Positions 20,101-30,897 of a stretch of 64,000 nt of DNA are shown piece by piece. The position numbers and the translations under genes are program-made. This DNA comes from Lactarius indigo (lineage: Eukaryota; Basidiomycota; Agaricomycetes; Russulales; Russulaceae). The stretch's first letter is position 1; each line of letters begins with the position of its first letter. Below the pieces are notes generated by a model that saw only the letters and a program-made list of their open reading frames with translations, was not told where the DNA came from and did not search any database. The stretch covers positions 62,001 to 126,000 of the forward strand of contig JAFKAC010000109.1 in the NCBI GenBank assembly GCA_025766275.1, in the 5' to 3' direction.

Positions 20101-22006
20101 AAGAGTGGTACGAATGTCGAACTCCGGACGACTCGTGATACATAGACGTAAATTTGGACAGTGAAGGCCGACAAGTTCTTCGACCAGCTCGAGGACCTTC
20201 TCGCGCGACGATGGAATTCCCGAGTCATTGGGAGACTCGTCGAGAGCGTCCACGATCAGATAGGTTGGCACTTGTCCCGCCGTCGTAAGCATATCCTTGA
20301 GGCACTGTGCAAGCGAGTCAACAGTTGGTTGTTCCAAGCCTCGTTTGTGTGAGGAATACAAGGAGGAAAGAGCGTCGCAGAAGATATCTGATTGATCGGA
20401 GAGCTGGACAAGAAGGGATGATAGTAAAGCGCGCTCGTCCTGTTTTGTTGTGTCCTTGAAATCGAAGTAAAAATAGGCCAAGAAAGCTGAGCCAGCATCG
20501 GACATGGATTTGATATCGCGGACGATCACGGAGCTGATGATATGAGTTGGAGTAGGACGCAACTCGGCGGGAGGTAACTCACCTGAGAATACTCTTCCCG
20601 GAGCCAGCTATCGATCCAAGAGTCGTCGTTAGTGGCGATTAATACTCAGATGGTGACGAGATATGTACGTTTTCCGTGAATCCATAACAAGGAGCCAGAT
20701 GCTTTCCAATCTGTGAGGGTGTTCCCTTTCGTGCACCAGGCTGCGGTACCCTCGTGATGAACACCAGATGCGGTGTTGTAATTGACAGACGGATCAGGGG
20801 GAGCGATCCATTTTCGAAGTTTCTCGCATAACTCGTTCCCTGTAAGAGAGGTTGAGTTTTCATGACCTTCGGCGATGAGAAGATGACGATGACGAACGGT
20901 TTAAGTCGGTGACTTGCTTGGCGACTTGTTGAATAGCTACTCCTGTCTCCTTCACGCCTGAGAAAAGGCTGAGGACAGATCCGGGGCCGGCCAATGGGGG
21001 TGTGACTGACCTTGAATAACTAAACCAACCTTGTTGTCGACGCGCTGTACCTTGTTGTCAACGGCCCGGACCTTTTTATCGATACCATCTACTTTGATAT
21101 CAACAACTTGCACCCTCTCATCGACCGCTTCCACCTTTTCATCAACTTCCTTGACCTTGTCGCCCGCGTCCTTGACCTTGTCATCGATGCCGCGAGTGAT
21201 CATCAGGACTTCTGCAGCTGCCATCCGAGCCTCCTCTTGCGTCAACGCGTCCAGCCGCTGAAGCGCGCCCTCCACATCCTTCCTTCCAATCAGCTTCTTC
21301 AAATACGCCTCTGCACGACGGTAAGTTTTGGTGGATTTATCAACAAGAAATGACATACTGGTTCGTCCCTGCCCTATCTCCTTCGTCACGATCCCGAGGA
21401 TCAAGAGGACCTCAACCATGATCTTTACGATAATGTCCGTCATAGCTGCCGTCGGTCGGACCTCGATATATTGTTCAAGCCGCTTGAAGAAGTACTCCAA
21501 CCGGCCAAACAGGTCTACAAGAGCATCTTGGCTGGTGCGGACATCTTTGACGGCCTGCGAGATAGATATGTCGTTAGAACACACACACACCATGTCAAGA
21601 AAGATGCTCACTTGGAGGAGGACACCAATGCCAGTAAAGATCACATTCGATGGTGGGAATATCTGTAGTCACATGCATCAGCGCATCGATCTCGAACGGT
21701 TCAAGGTGTCAGAATTACCAGCCCAACACCGTTACCGATGGTCACAGAGAATGCGTACAGGACATTCACAGTGGGATCGAGCCACTTTGTCCACCTTTCG
21801 TTGGCAGCCTGCGATCTATCAAACGCCTGGAATTGTGCTTGAAGCATAGATAGAATTGCACCCGGAGAATCGCAGGACTGCAGCCGGGTAGCCAGAGGAT
21901 GGGAGGTAAGGTCACGCTTTGTCTGCTGTTTGTATGATTTCAAAGCAGCTGTAAATATTGTCTCAAAGTTCGTCGATGAGGTGACGGTAGGTGGAACTCG
22001 GGACAT
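17186..22006 (-). CDS. Goodbye-NACHT-ankyrin NLR, copy C
   Basis: This complete receptor of 1460 residues has exons 22006-21719, 21662-21612, 21554-21359, 21310-21011, 20957-20898, 20839-20669, 20607-20583, 20533-19934 and 19877-17186. Its domains in order are: Goodbye-type N-terminus (1 to about 219), seven heptads (about 220-278), the short conserved linker ending DLN, then NELCEKLRKW, P-loop GKPGSGKS (354-361), DALDE (459-463) and TSRPE, a helical region with the conserved stretch SRVVQFSHFSVKEFL (TRVVHFSHFSVKEFL here), and 19 ankyrin repeats from about 807 ending TPSEVTYGPREE. Reading through 20840-20897 hits a stop, so that intron must be removed. Most other introns are open, so retained forms are possible. 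Copy A is its closest relative in the N-terminal half. Confidence 0.92.
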
Positions 22007-22092
22007 GGTGCTCACTGGAGGAGCGCGGAAGCTTAGGGGATAGTCAACAAGAAAGTCACAAGGGGCACCGTAAGTACAGATAATTGCGGAGG

Positions 22093-22135
22093 GTACGCCT
22101 CGTGCACGACAGATAGCCGCCCTGATATTCCCAGG
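22093..22135 (-). promoter_or_regulatory. Conserved upstream block of NLR C
   Basis: The block is almost identical to the one upstream of A. On the plus strand the shared core is TACGCCTCGTGCACGACAGA, followed by TAGCCGCCCT-ATATTCCCAG, with one difference in the second half (GATATT here, AATATT in A). Confidence 0.45.
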
Positions 22136-22159
22136 GTGCTACCATGATAGACGCTCACA

Positions 22160-24996
22160 CACTTAAGTTCCGCCTGAACACGACACAATAGACTTCGATT
22201 TGTGTGATAGGAAAGACGTAACACCCAGATTCGTTCATTGTTATAGAACGGGTTCGAACTACTTTCACGAGGGACATGTCTCAGCACACTCGGTAATATC
22301 TCCGCCCTCTCCAGTTGCGCCGCCCACCCGCTCGTAGAAGTACCACACGCCTGGTTGTTTGCCGATAGTGACCTGAACTGGGTCGAACACGCGTTCGGAG
22401 AATGCATTCGAGCAGCGGGATGCAGCGATCCATTCTTAATGACATACAACCGCCTCGCGTCTCATCATGGGGGGATGGACGTGGGTAAAAGGGCTGGGCA
22501 TGGGGAGGTAGCATCGGAATCTTAAAGAGCCCGGGTTCCTACTGCCAGTGGTTTGTGTTCAAGGATGAACGGCATCGTGGTACCCCGCGCGACGAGAGGC
22601 GAGCGCGGACGTCGAGCGTGGGCCGCTTGCCTCCAAAAGAGCAGCGCTGCACGTAGCACTATCGGTGCGCCATTCAAATTCGTCACGACCGTGAACACGG
22701 TGTTGCCACTAAAGCCCGGGGGGGTGAAAAAGACAACGACGGCAAGTCACCGTGTCTTCTCTCGTCTCCGCCTCTGCCGCATCGGTCGTGTTTGGTCTTC
22801 TGAGCTTTCTCATCGGCGTGGGAGTCCGCGTCTGTCTTTGATGTGATCCTTGTGACAAGTCAATCAAAGAACAAAGAAGATTGAGACAAGATTCACGCAC
22901 GGCCAAGGGCACTAGCCAACCTCGTCGATGATCGCCGGGCGTATGCACGCGCAGTTCGGCTAGACAGTCCACGAGTGCGGCTGCGTGATATGCTCAAGGA
23001 TTAGCTCATAATCTGCTCGGAATCCCCAAAATGCCGGCCCTAGGTCGGCAAAGATCGTTAAACTCAGCTACAGCGGAGGAATAAGGAGGGAGGACGCACC
23101 GTCCTTGATCGTAGATCTAAGCACGCACACAGGTCCTTCGGGATCGTGTCCGCTGGGACCGCGAAGCGACTGAGTCACGTGCACAAAGGCTCTGCCCTGG
23201 CCCGAAAGATCAGCCGCGTAGCTGGTGGAAGAGTAGCGCAGCATCAGTGCAGTACGGGCGTGCAAGCTGCAGTGCATGTGGATCCGTTTCACGCTAGTGG
23301 CTAAGCAGGATCATCGAAGGCATTATCAACGTGTCAAGGCGTAATTGCGCATCCACGCGCTGCAGGCGTAGTTCCAGAAAAACTTGGAATGGGACCAAGT
23401 GTCAGAAACTGGGTCAGAAAGTCAGGTCTTTGAAAACTTACCGGGTGAGATGGTCGGCGATCGGTCTCGACAGCTTAACAAGTTGATCGTGTTCAACCAA
23501 AGTCGCTGACGAGTTAGCGCCTTGCCCCCTATTGTCGGGGATTAGGAGAAAGAAATGTTATTTCAGTGAATAGTACTGGATAAGAGGGCGCACCGATTCA
23601 CAGTCCATCGAATAGACCGTGTTGGAACTTTCTGCATTGGCAGCAACTGGGGCGTCTTTATCCTCCCTTCCAGCTTTCGAAAAATGTCCACAAGATACGA
23701 AGGAATGGCCATTCTCGGCCATTTTCTAATAGTTAAGAGGTACAGCGCAGGGTCCTTGTTCTGCGTATGGTCCGCTGCAGTGCAAGTAAACGATCGTAGA
23801 GATGAACAAAGCAAAGATACGAACAAGACATTCCCTCCTACATGCGTCTATTATTCTCTTCACCACCTACGGGGCCTGGAAAGCTGAGTCGAGGCCGGAG
23901 TGTATGCGTGTTGCATCACTGGGTGCGCGGATAGCACGTCTTTCGGGAAACATGCGCGAAGGGAACAGAATGCTGCCGTGAAGCGCCGTAACTGCTTTCG
24001 AGTGTGGGTCGACGGAGGGGAAGAGGTCCGTGGCTTGGACGAGATAAGCGGTGGTGGGTCTGGTAGAAGCGGTATGGGTATGGATAAATTGGGGTTCTCC
24101 GCGGCTAAGGTAGGTAGAAGTGGGGGAGACAGTAGATGTCAAACCCTGGACCCCAGACGACAAGCTTTTGTGCACTTTGTGTGTTCTGCGACCGTCAAGG
24201 ATGAATGGAACGAACGCGGGTGAGGGAGACTGACCTACACTCTGATCTGGCTAGGTGGGGAATGGGGCACTATATGAAGGAAAGGTTGCAGACATCCCAG
24301 CTTCCAGTGTTACTGTAATATGCAGAAAATAGGAAAAAGTGGGAGACCTGCTTGAAAATCTCCGAATTCTAGGATAAAGCCGAGGTCGATCGCCTGGGTT
24401 CAGTGAGACGGGGTTGAACGGCAAAGGTGGTCCGGGGCACGTCTGCACCACCTGGCCTCACTTTTCAACCAACCCCACGTCGTAATTACCAAGGGACAGG
24501 TAATGAGGCTTCCCTATGTTTAACATTAAACGCTCAGCCTTTCATCGACTCACTCCAGGTGGTCCTGCCCACTCAGTTGCGATTTCACCTCAGACAGGTG
24601 AATTCCTCCGAGTCTTCCAATCTTCGGTTTTGTGTTCACACAATAGCATCAACCTGCCTTCTTGGTACTATAGTACCATATAATACTGGGTGCGCCGTGC
24701 ACCATATCCCTTTTCCCTCTCCATCGCTCTCGCTGAGTACAACCCGCAAAGAGTCCAAATTGTTGTTGAACCGCAACTTTGACGTCTTTGCGCAACTAAC
24801 CGACCTTCGCTGTGGGTAATGCCAGGGGTGGTGAGCACATATATTCAGTTCCGTCGGGGAACTCATGTATAATCACGACTTTAGTCGACAATGCCTACTG
24901 AAAGGCAGGAAAGCCGGAAAGTCCGAGTCTAAAGCTGCCGCTACCCCTTCAGCCGTAGCCAATTCCTGACCCACGACCCGAAAGCTGACCATTCAC
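22160..24996. other. Spacer upstream of NLR C
   Basis: This is the paralogue of the A-upstream spacer (2580-4660), followed by a block shared with the spacers near 8.3 kb and 52.8 kb (24440-24960). Minus-strand scraps such as SLLCSSLRSFTC also occur at 4205-4330. I find no frame long or clean enough to call a gene. Confidence 0.45.
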
Positions 24997-25272
24997 CTAC
25001 TCCCGTGCGCTCCGCATCATCTCCCGGTTGCTGTTTGTGTGGCCATGGTTCCAAGTTCCCGTCGGCCGTATCTGCTGATACCTGAAAATAGCGCACTCAG
25101 AACAACGTCCACATCGGTGCAATGTCAGCCATTTATACCCTGTGGTCCTTGAATGTGATGAACAGCAAACACAGAGGGCATACTCACAGAGACAAAGTAG
25201 ACTGTGGTGAGATATGCTGGAGTGCTGGAAGCAGAGGTGAGACAGGGATCTTGCAAGTAAAGCAAAGGTAGT

Positions 25273-25351
25273 CTGGCACACAAACAGTGAGAACTGATAA
25301 TACATTTGGAGGGAAGGGAGCTTACCTGGCACACAAACAGTGAGAACTGAT
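25273..25351. repeat. 53-bp-spaced direct repeat of 26 bp
   Basis: The 26-bp sequence starting CTGGCACACAAACAGTGAGA occurs at 25273-25298 and again at 25326-25351. It lies in a stretch (25000-25569) that does not match the other spacers. With 33343-33700 on the other side of the retrotransposon, this may be the sequence the element landed in. No element type is recognisable. Confidence 0.6.
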
Positions 25352-25564
25352 GTGGACCAGGAGCGTACATGCTACTCTACTTATACACTTTCTGGGAGTG
25401 ACACTATACAAGGGATGTAACACTAGTCATGTACTACAAGACAGTCATTGTTCTACAAACGGACAAAGGAGTGGACGTTCTGAGAACAAGGATAGAAAGT
25501 ACAAGGAGAGTCTAGAAGTGAGTGATATCATAATGACATCACAATAAAGATAACGCCGCAAAAG

Positions 25565-25569
25565 GGAAC
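25565..25569. repeat. Target-site duplication GGAAC (left)
   Basis: GGAAC directly precedes the left LTR and recurs directly after the right LTR at 33343-33347. A 5-bp duplication is typical of Ty3/Gypsy integration. Confidence 0.92.
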
Positions 25570-26077
25570 TGTTACGCTCCACCGGCGTTAGTCCGACTTG
25601 GACTCGATAAAGGCGTAATCGACTTAGCGAAAGTTAAGCGAATGGGGATCACGTGTCAACCCAACGCGAGGTGAACAGGGGCACTCTGGCACACGCTGCA
25701 CCGTAAAGGTAAAGAAGACGATTCCTTGGTGAATCGAAGTGGAAGCACACTTAGCTCAAGGCTAAGGCAGACAGAAGACAAGTCAAGGGGTGGATTGAAG
25801 AAGACCAAGATGGGGACTCTTGGTCTTCTGAGTCGACTACTTATACAAATACGTGCGGGCTTTAAAGCGCCGCTAGAATAGTAGGTAACCAATAGCATAA
25901 CTAGCTCGAACCCTAGTACAGCTATCCTAGGAATGAGTCATACATGAGTCACAATCACATGCGAACTACTATGCTGACTGATATGATGTAAGAGTCCATG
26001 ACTAATGCTGATACCGGACCGTAGTCATAACCGGTCATGAGTCGTATATGCTGAGTCATCAAGTCCGTACCGTAACA
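25570..26077 (-). repeat. 3' LTR of the retrotransposon
   Basis: The LTR is 508 bp. In element sense it holds a TATAA motif (25845-25841) and, 34 nt downstream, the motif ATCTTGGTCTT (25811-25801), the predicted transcript 5' end. A 12-bp perfect inverted repeat (25799-25810 with 25818-25829, 7-nt loop) overlaps that point. Confidence 0.95.
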
Positions 26078-26090
26078 TCACCCCCTTTTC
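26078..26090 (-). other. Polypurine tract
   Basis: In element sense GAAAAGGGGGTGA directly abuts the 3' LTR, the place where plus-strand DNA synthesis is primed in LTR elements. Confidence 0.85.
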
Positions 26091-26109
26091 AGGAGTGAGG
26101 CCCACCTCA

Positions 26110-29100
26110 CTAGTCCGCTACCGATTCCTGCCTCATCTTCTCCGCCTCGTCTTCCATCCTAGCCAGTACGTTAGCACGTTCCAGTCGGTAAAGACTGTCC
26201 TTTTTGTCTGCCGTCACCATCTCCCTTTCCATCTGCAACTGCCGGATCCTCTTCTCCAGTTGATCTTCGGCAAAGGTGAACTGCCTGAACCGGCGCACTT
26301 CTTGGGTGAGAGTGACGTCCCCAATGCGCATGAGCAGCAGGTCCGTGGGGTGTCGATCGCGGAGCATAAAATACTCCTCGTGGGGAATGAATGCGCGGTT
26401 GTTCTTGGGAAGAGGTTTACCATAGAGGAAACCTGATCCCGGAGCTAGTCCGAGTACGAAGGGGTCTCCTCCTCGGATAACCTGTACGTGGGATGCTTGT
26501 ACCGTCGGTCCGTTGGGGAGTTTGATCGGGAACGGAATGTAATCGGGTCCTCGATTGACCCGGAACCCCTCAGGGACGACAATTCTGGTTGCGGGGTCTC
26601 GTTCGCCCATTGGTGTATAACGAGCCGCTTGTGCCACGGCGACTCGTCCTCTGTGTAGAGGCCCCCCCGCTGCGTCGACGAGGTAGGGAGTGGCGGCTGG
26701 ATCTTCAGCGTAGAATTCATGGTTAAGAAATGCGTGCCTGATGGGGTAGTGGTCTCCAATCTCGTCTGCATCCTCATCTTCGTCCAATACTCCCTCCGCT
26801 CCTTCATCATCCGACGTCGGCAGGCGGCGATATGCAGTTGCTCCCGCTGCCACCGCGCCGCCATCTCCTTCCATTCTTGTTCGTACTTCTTCATGGCGTT
26901 CGGTGGTTGCACCGCGTGGGACAGCTGCTTGAAGCCGAAAGAGCTCGTCTTCCGTGAGGAAGACTTCGGGCTCACCGGTGTTGGGGTTTGTGAGGGCGTA
27001 CATTGGCGGAGGTGCTGGTTGAGTTGTTGCTGGATCGTCGTCGAGAGTTCCCTGTACGGGCACAGGGAATCGTTGCAGTGTCTGGCGCAGTTCTTCACTA
27101 GTGATAGGGCCGTCTTCCTCATGCTGCACGGAGGGACGGCCTCCTCCCGTAGTTCTAGTGGTTGCGGTGTTGTCGGTGGAGTTGGGGTTAACAAGCGTGG
27201 CGGAGGAGTCGTTGACAAGGGTAGAGAGGAGCGCGAGCTGGTCATTGCGTCGAGTAGAGGACATGGAATGAATGGGAGATGGGGACTTATCACGACAGGA
27301 GGTCACCCTTATATGCGTTTCTCTGTCGGGGTTGGAATGTTTGAACTTCCGAACGGCCTCGTCGGCAAATACGTCATCCTTATCTATCCATTGATTGTCT
27401 GAGTCCGGATAGCCCTTCCATTTGACAAGGTATTGGAGCCGACGTCTTCTGCCGAACCGCCGAGAGTCTAGAATCTTCTCGACCTCGTATTCTTCTTCGT
27501 TATCGACCAAATCAGGTGGTGGGCACTGATAATTTGGTCCGTGCGTGGGTGTTTCACGATAAGGTGTGAGAAGATCTATGTGAAAAACATCGTGGATGCT
27601 CCACTGCGTGGGAAGTTCGAGGCGATAGTTGACAGGAGACATCACCTGAACGACCTTAAATGGTCCGTGGCGTTTTGCGGCTAGTTTTGCGGTTGGTTGA
27701 TGAGTGCGTAAGTGGCGTCCTTCTAGCCACACGAGGTCTCCTTCCTTGAACCTGGGCGTATCTTTGTGCTTGACCCATGACTTTTGCGCCCGGAGCATGC
27801 ATGAAAAGGCGCGTTGTCGTGCTTGCTTGAATTGGTCTAGTCTTAGTGACACCTGTGGAATAGGGGAAGGCCTATCGGTCCAATCAGCGCGAGGATTGAA
27901 CCCAGACAAGAGGAAGAAGGGGGACTCCCGCGTGGTTTCATTAGGCCAATTGTTATGCGTGAATTCCGCCATAGGCAGATAGCGGACCCAATCATCTTGT
28001 CGCTCATTTACCCAGAAGCGGAGATATTGCTCTAACCACTGGTTCGTCCGCTCTGATTGGCCGTCGGTTCTGGGGTGATAAGCAGTTGAGATATTTTGGC
28101 TGATGCCGAGGATTTTACATATCTCCCGCATAAACTTGGATGCGAAGTGGGGATCTCTGTCACTGATAACGCGTGAGGGGAGTCCGAATCGTGGGAAGAC
28201 ATGAGAAACATACAGGGCAGCCGTCCCTTCGGCCGTTATTTCTTCATTACAAGGGATAAATATAGCGGCTTTCGTGCAATCGTGATCTGTCACCATTAGA
28301 ATAGAATCATAACCGCGAGAGACAGGGAGTTTGGTAATAAAGTCCACTGCAATAGTCTCGAATGGCAGGGCTTCTGGTTTCGGGTAGATAGGTTGCAAGG
28401 GTGCTCTGATCGGTCGTAGGTTAGCTTTGTGCCGCTGGCATTCCGCACATCCTTTGACATAATCTGTGACATCATTCTTCATCTGCGGCCACCAATAATG
28501 TCGTTCAGTAAGTTGGAGGGTTCGTTTGATACCCGGGTGGCCATAGACAGGGGAGTCGTGATGAGCAGCGATGATAGTGCGCTTGTCATGGATACCGCCG
28601 GTGACTACTCGGCGTCCGTCTTTGTACCATGTTCCTTCGATGTCTTTTAGCCGGTGAGCATTGACCCAGGGTTTCAACTTAGCTGTGTCTTGTTCGTAAA
28701 TGGGGTGTTCTGGTGTCATTTCCGCTGGTAGGATTTCGGGTCTCCAGTGAGGGTGCCGCGGTTCTTCTAATGTGGTAGCGCGTGCAAAGATGCTTTCTGG
28801 TAACACAGTTACTCCTTCGTTGTCATTTTCTCCTTGGTCGTAATCTGGTCTTCGCGATAGTGCGTCGGCGCGTCCGTTAGAAGTTCCCTTGATGTGGTGA
28901 ATTTCGAAATCATATTCTGAAAGTTCGAGTACTTCCCTGGCTACGCGCCTACTGATCTTCTGTGGCGATTTCCAGTATTGTAGATTGAGGTGGTCCGAGA
29001 ATACTTTGATCTTATGGGGAGAGCCTGCTAAGAGGGGTCTCCAGTGGCGAAAGGCCTTGACAATCGCCAGGAGTTCGAGATCGTAAATGTCATAATTTCG

Positions 29101-30897
29101 CTCGGCTTCATTAAGGGTGGATGAGTAATAGCCAATAGGGTGTCGTTTTCCATCTGCCTTGCGTTGCAGAAGGACGGCACCTGTGGCAAAGCCGGATGCG
29201 TCGACTTCTAATTCGAATTGTTGGGTGAGATCCGGATGCGCTAGGACGGGCTCGCTAGTGACAAGGGTTTTGAGGTCTTGAAACGCTTTTTCTTCCTCGG
29301 TTCCCCAGTGCCATTCGGCGTCTTTGCGTGTGAGTTTGTTAAGAGGTCGTGCTTTGGTTGCAAAACCTCGTATGAAGGGTCGGTAAAAATTGCAGAAGCC
29401 TAGAAAAGAGCGGACGTCCTTAACTTTGGTTGGTGTGGGCCAGTCCTTGATTCCCGAAATTTTGACAGGGTCCATGCGTGTCACCCCCTTTTCAAGGATT
29501 ACCCCCAGGTAATCCATGCGTGGGGAGTGGAAAAGGCATTTCTCGAGTTTGTAGTATAGATCGTGTTCTGCGGATACACGGAGGACATCTTTGACGGCTT
29601 CGATATGATCTGATATGGAGTGATTGAGTCCCGTAGCGATGCCAATGTCGTCCATGTACACCCGAATGACGGTTCCCCGTTGTTCATGTTTTGTAATGAT
29701 ATCCCTGAAGATGAAGTTCATCATGGTCTGGAACGTCGCCAGGGAATTGGTCAAGCCGAAAAACATCACCGTAGGTTCGAATAAGCCGTAACGTGTTTTG
29801 AATGCCGCTTTTTCCTCGTCTCCTTCCTTAATTCGTACGTTGTTGTACCCCTATCTAACGTCAAGTTTGGTGTAGATGTGAGCGTTGCTAAGGTCAGTAA
29901 TGAGATCGGAAATGAGAGGGAGTGGATATTGATTGCAGATGGTAACTGCGTTAATTTTTCGGTAATCCTGGACAGGTCGTAACTTTCCATCTTTCTTTTT
30001 GATAAAGAAGAAAGATGACGCGTAGGGAGATTTCGAAGGTCATATGTATCCCTTCTTCAGTTGCTCGTCGATCCATTCGCGTAACTTCTTGTCCTCTTCC
30101 TGAGTCATTGGATATATCTTGCAATCAATCGCGTCCGCGGTTCCTGGTTTGAACTCGATAGCATGATCCCAGGGCCTGCTGGGCGGAAACCTGTCTGATG
30201 CTTCTTCACTGAAGAGACGTTCGAATTCTCGATATTCGGAAGGTAACTCAGCTTTGGTGACATATTGTTGAGCAGCGATAGCGAGATCGGTAGCAGTAGC
30301 TCGGATTCGGCATCCTTCTTCAAATTGTTGTCGTTGTTCGTCCGTAATAACGCAGGAGTGTACTATCTCGTAATCGTCGTTTTGAACGGTGGCTGAGGCA
30401 ACGACCGGCGTTGTTTTGATGTAGGGATTGGTTGATCGAATAATAATAGGAAGCATGTCTTCGTGGATGGCAGCTTGTGACCATTTGATGTGTGGATCAT
30501 AGATGGCGAGCCAGGGGTATCCCAGCACGATGTCTTCATTGCTGATGTCTGTAATAAGGAAGCGTATTTCCTTATGAATGCCTTTAGTTTGGACATCAAC
30601 GTCTGTATAATGGGTAATACGCCCCGATTTATTCTCTGTGTTATCGATATTCCATATTTTCTTTGGGACGTCAAGTTGTTTAGTCCCGAGTCCCATCCTT
30701 TTTGCGAAGGATGGTTTCATGAAGCAATGCGTTGCTCCACTGTCGACTAGTGCTCGTATATCGGCCATTGCGTAACTGGTGCAAATCGATACTGGAACTC
30801 TCATAGAGCGATAGCGAGTCATGATTACACTGTTACAATTAACTGCCCTCACCCAGGCCGATGGGTTCAGGCGTCCTGAAAACCCTCCTTCTTCCAC
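26110..30897 (-). pseudogene. pol: Retrotransposon pol (PR-RT-RH-IN-chromodomain), two nonsense codons in RT
   Basis: The reading frame is shifted -1 from gag and overlaps it by 31 nt. In order: aspartic protease (ALVDSGATHCF near 30740); RT start ending LKKGYI, then TGA at 30042-30040; RT motif A (KLDVR) followed directly by TAG at 29853-29851; YMDD at 29658-29647; RNase H (FELEVDASGFATGAV near 29220); integrase with HHCC finger (GHPG, CAEC) and D-D-E core (AVDFITK, SDRDPHF, GQSERTN); chromodomain near 27500-27330 (EVEKILDSR, LVKWKGY); then 398 residues with no recognised domain, ending in a charged, probably coiled-coil segment. Frame and motifs are otherwise intact across both stops, so inactivation is recent. 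From 29850 down to 26110 the frame is open. Confidence 0.93.

Noticed and set aside
26445..27293. Separate 282-codon frame overlapping the end of pol
   Set aside because: It lies in another frame of the post-chromodomain region with low-complexity Pro, Ser and Thr runs; the pol frame is continuous there and better supported.
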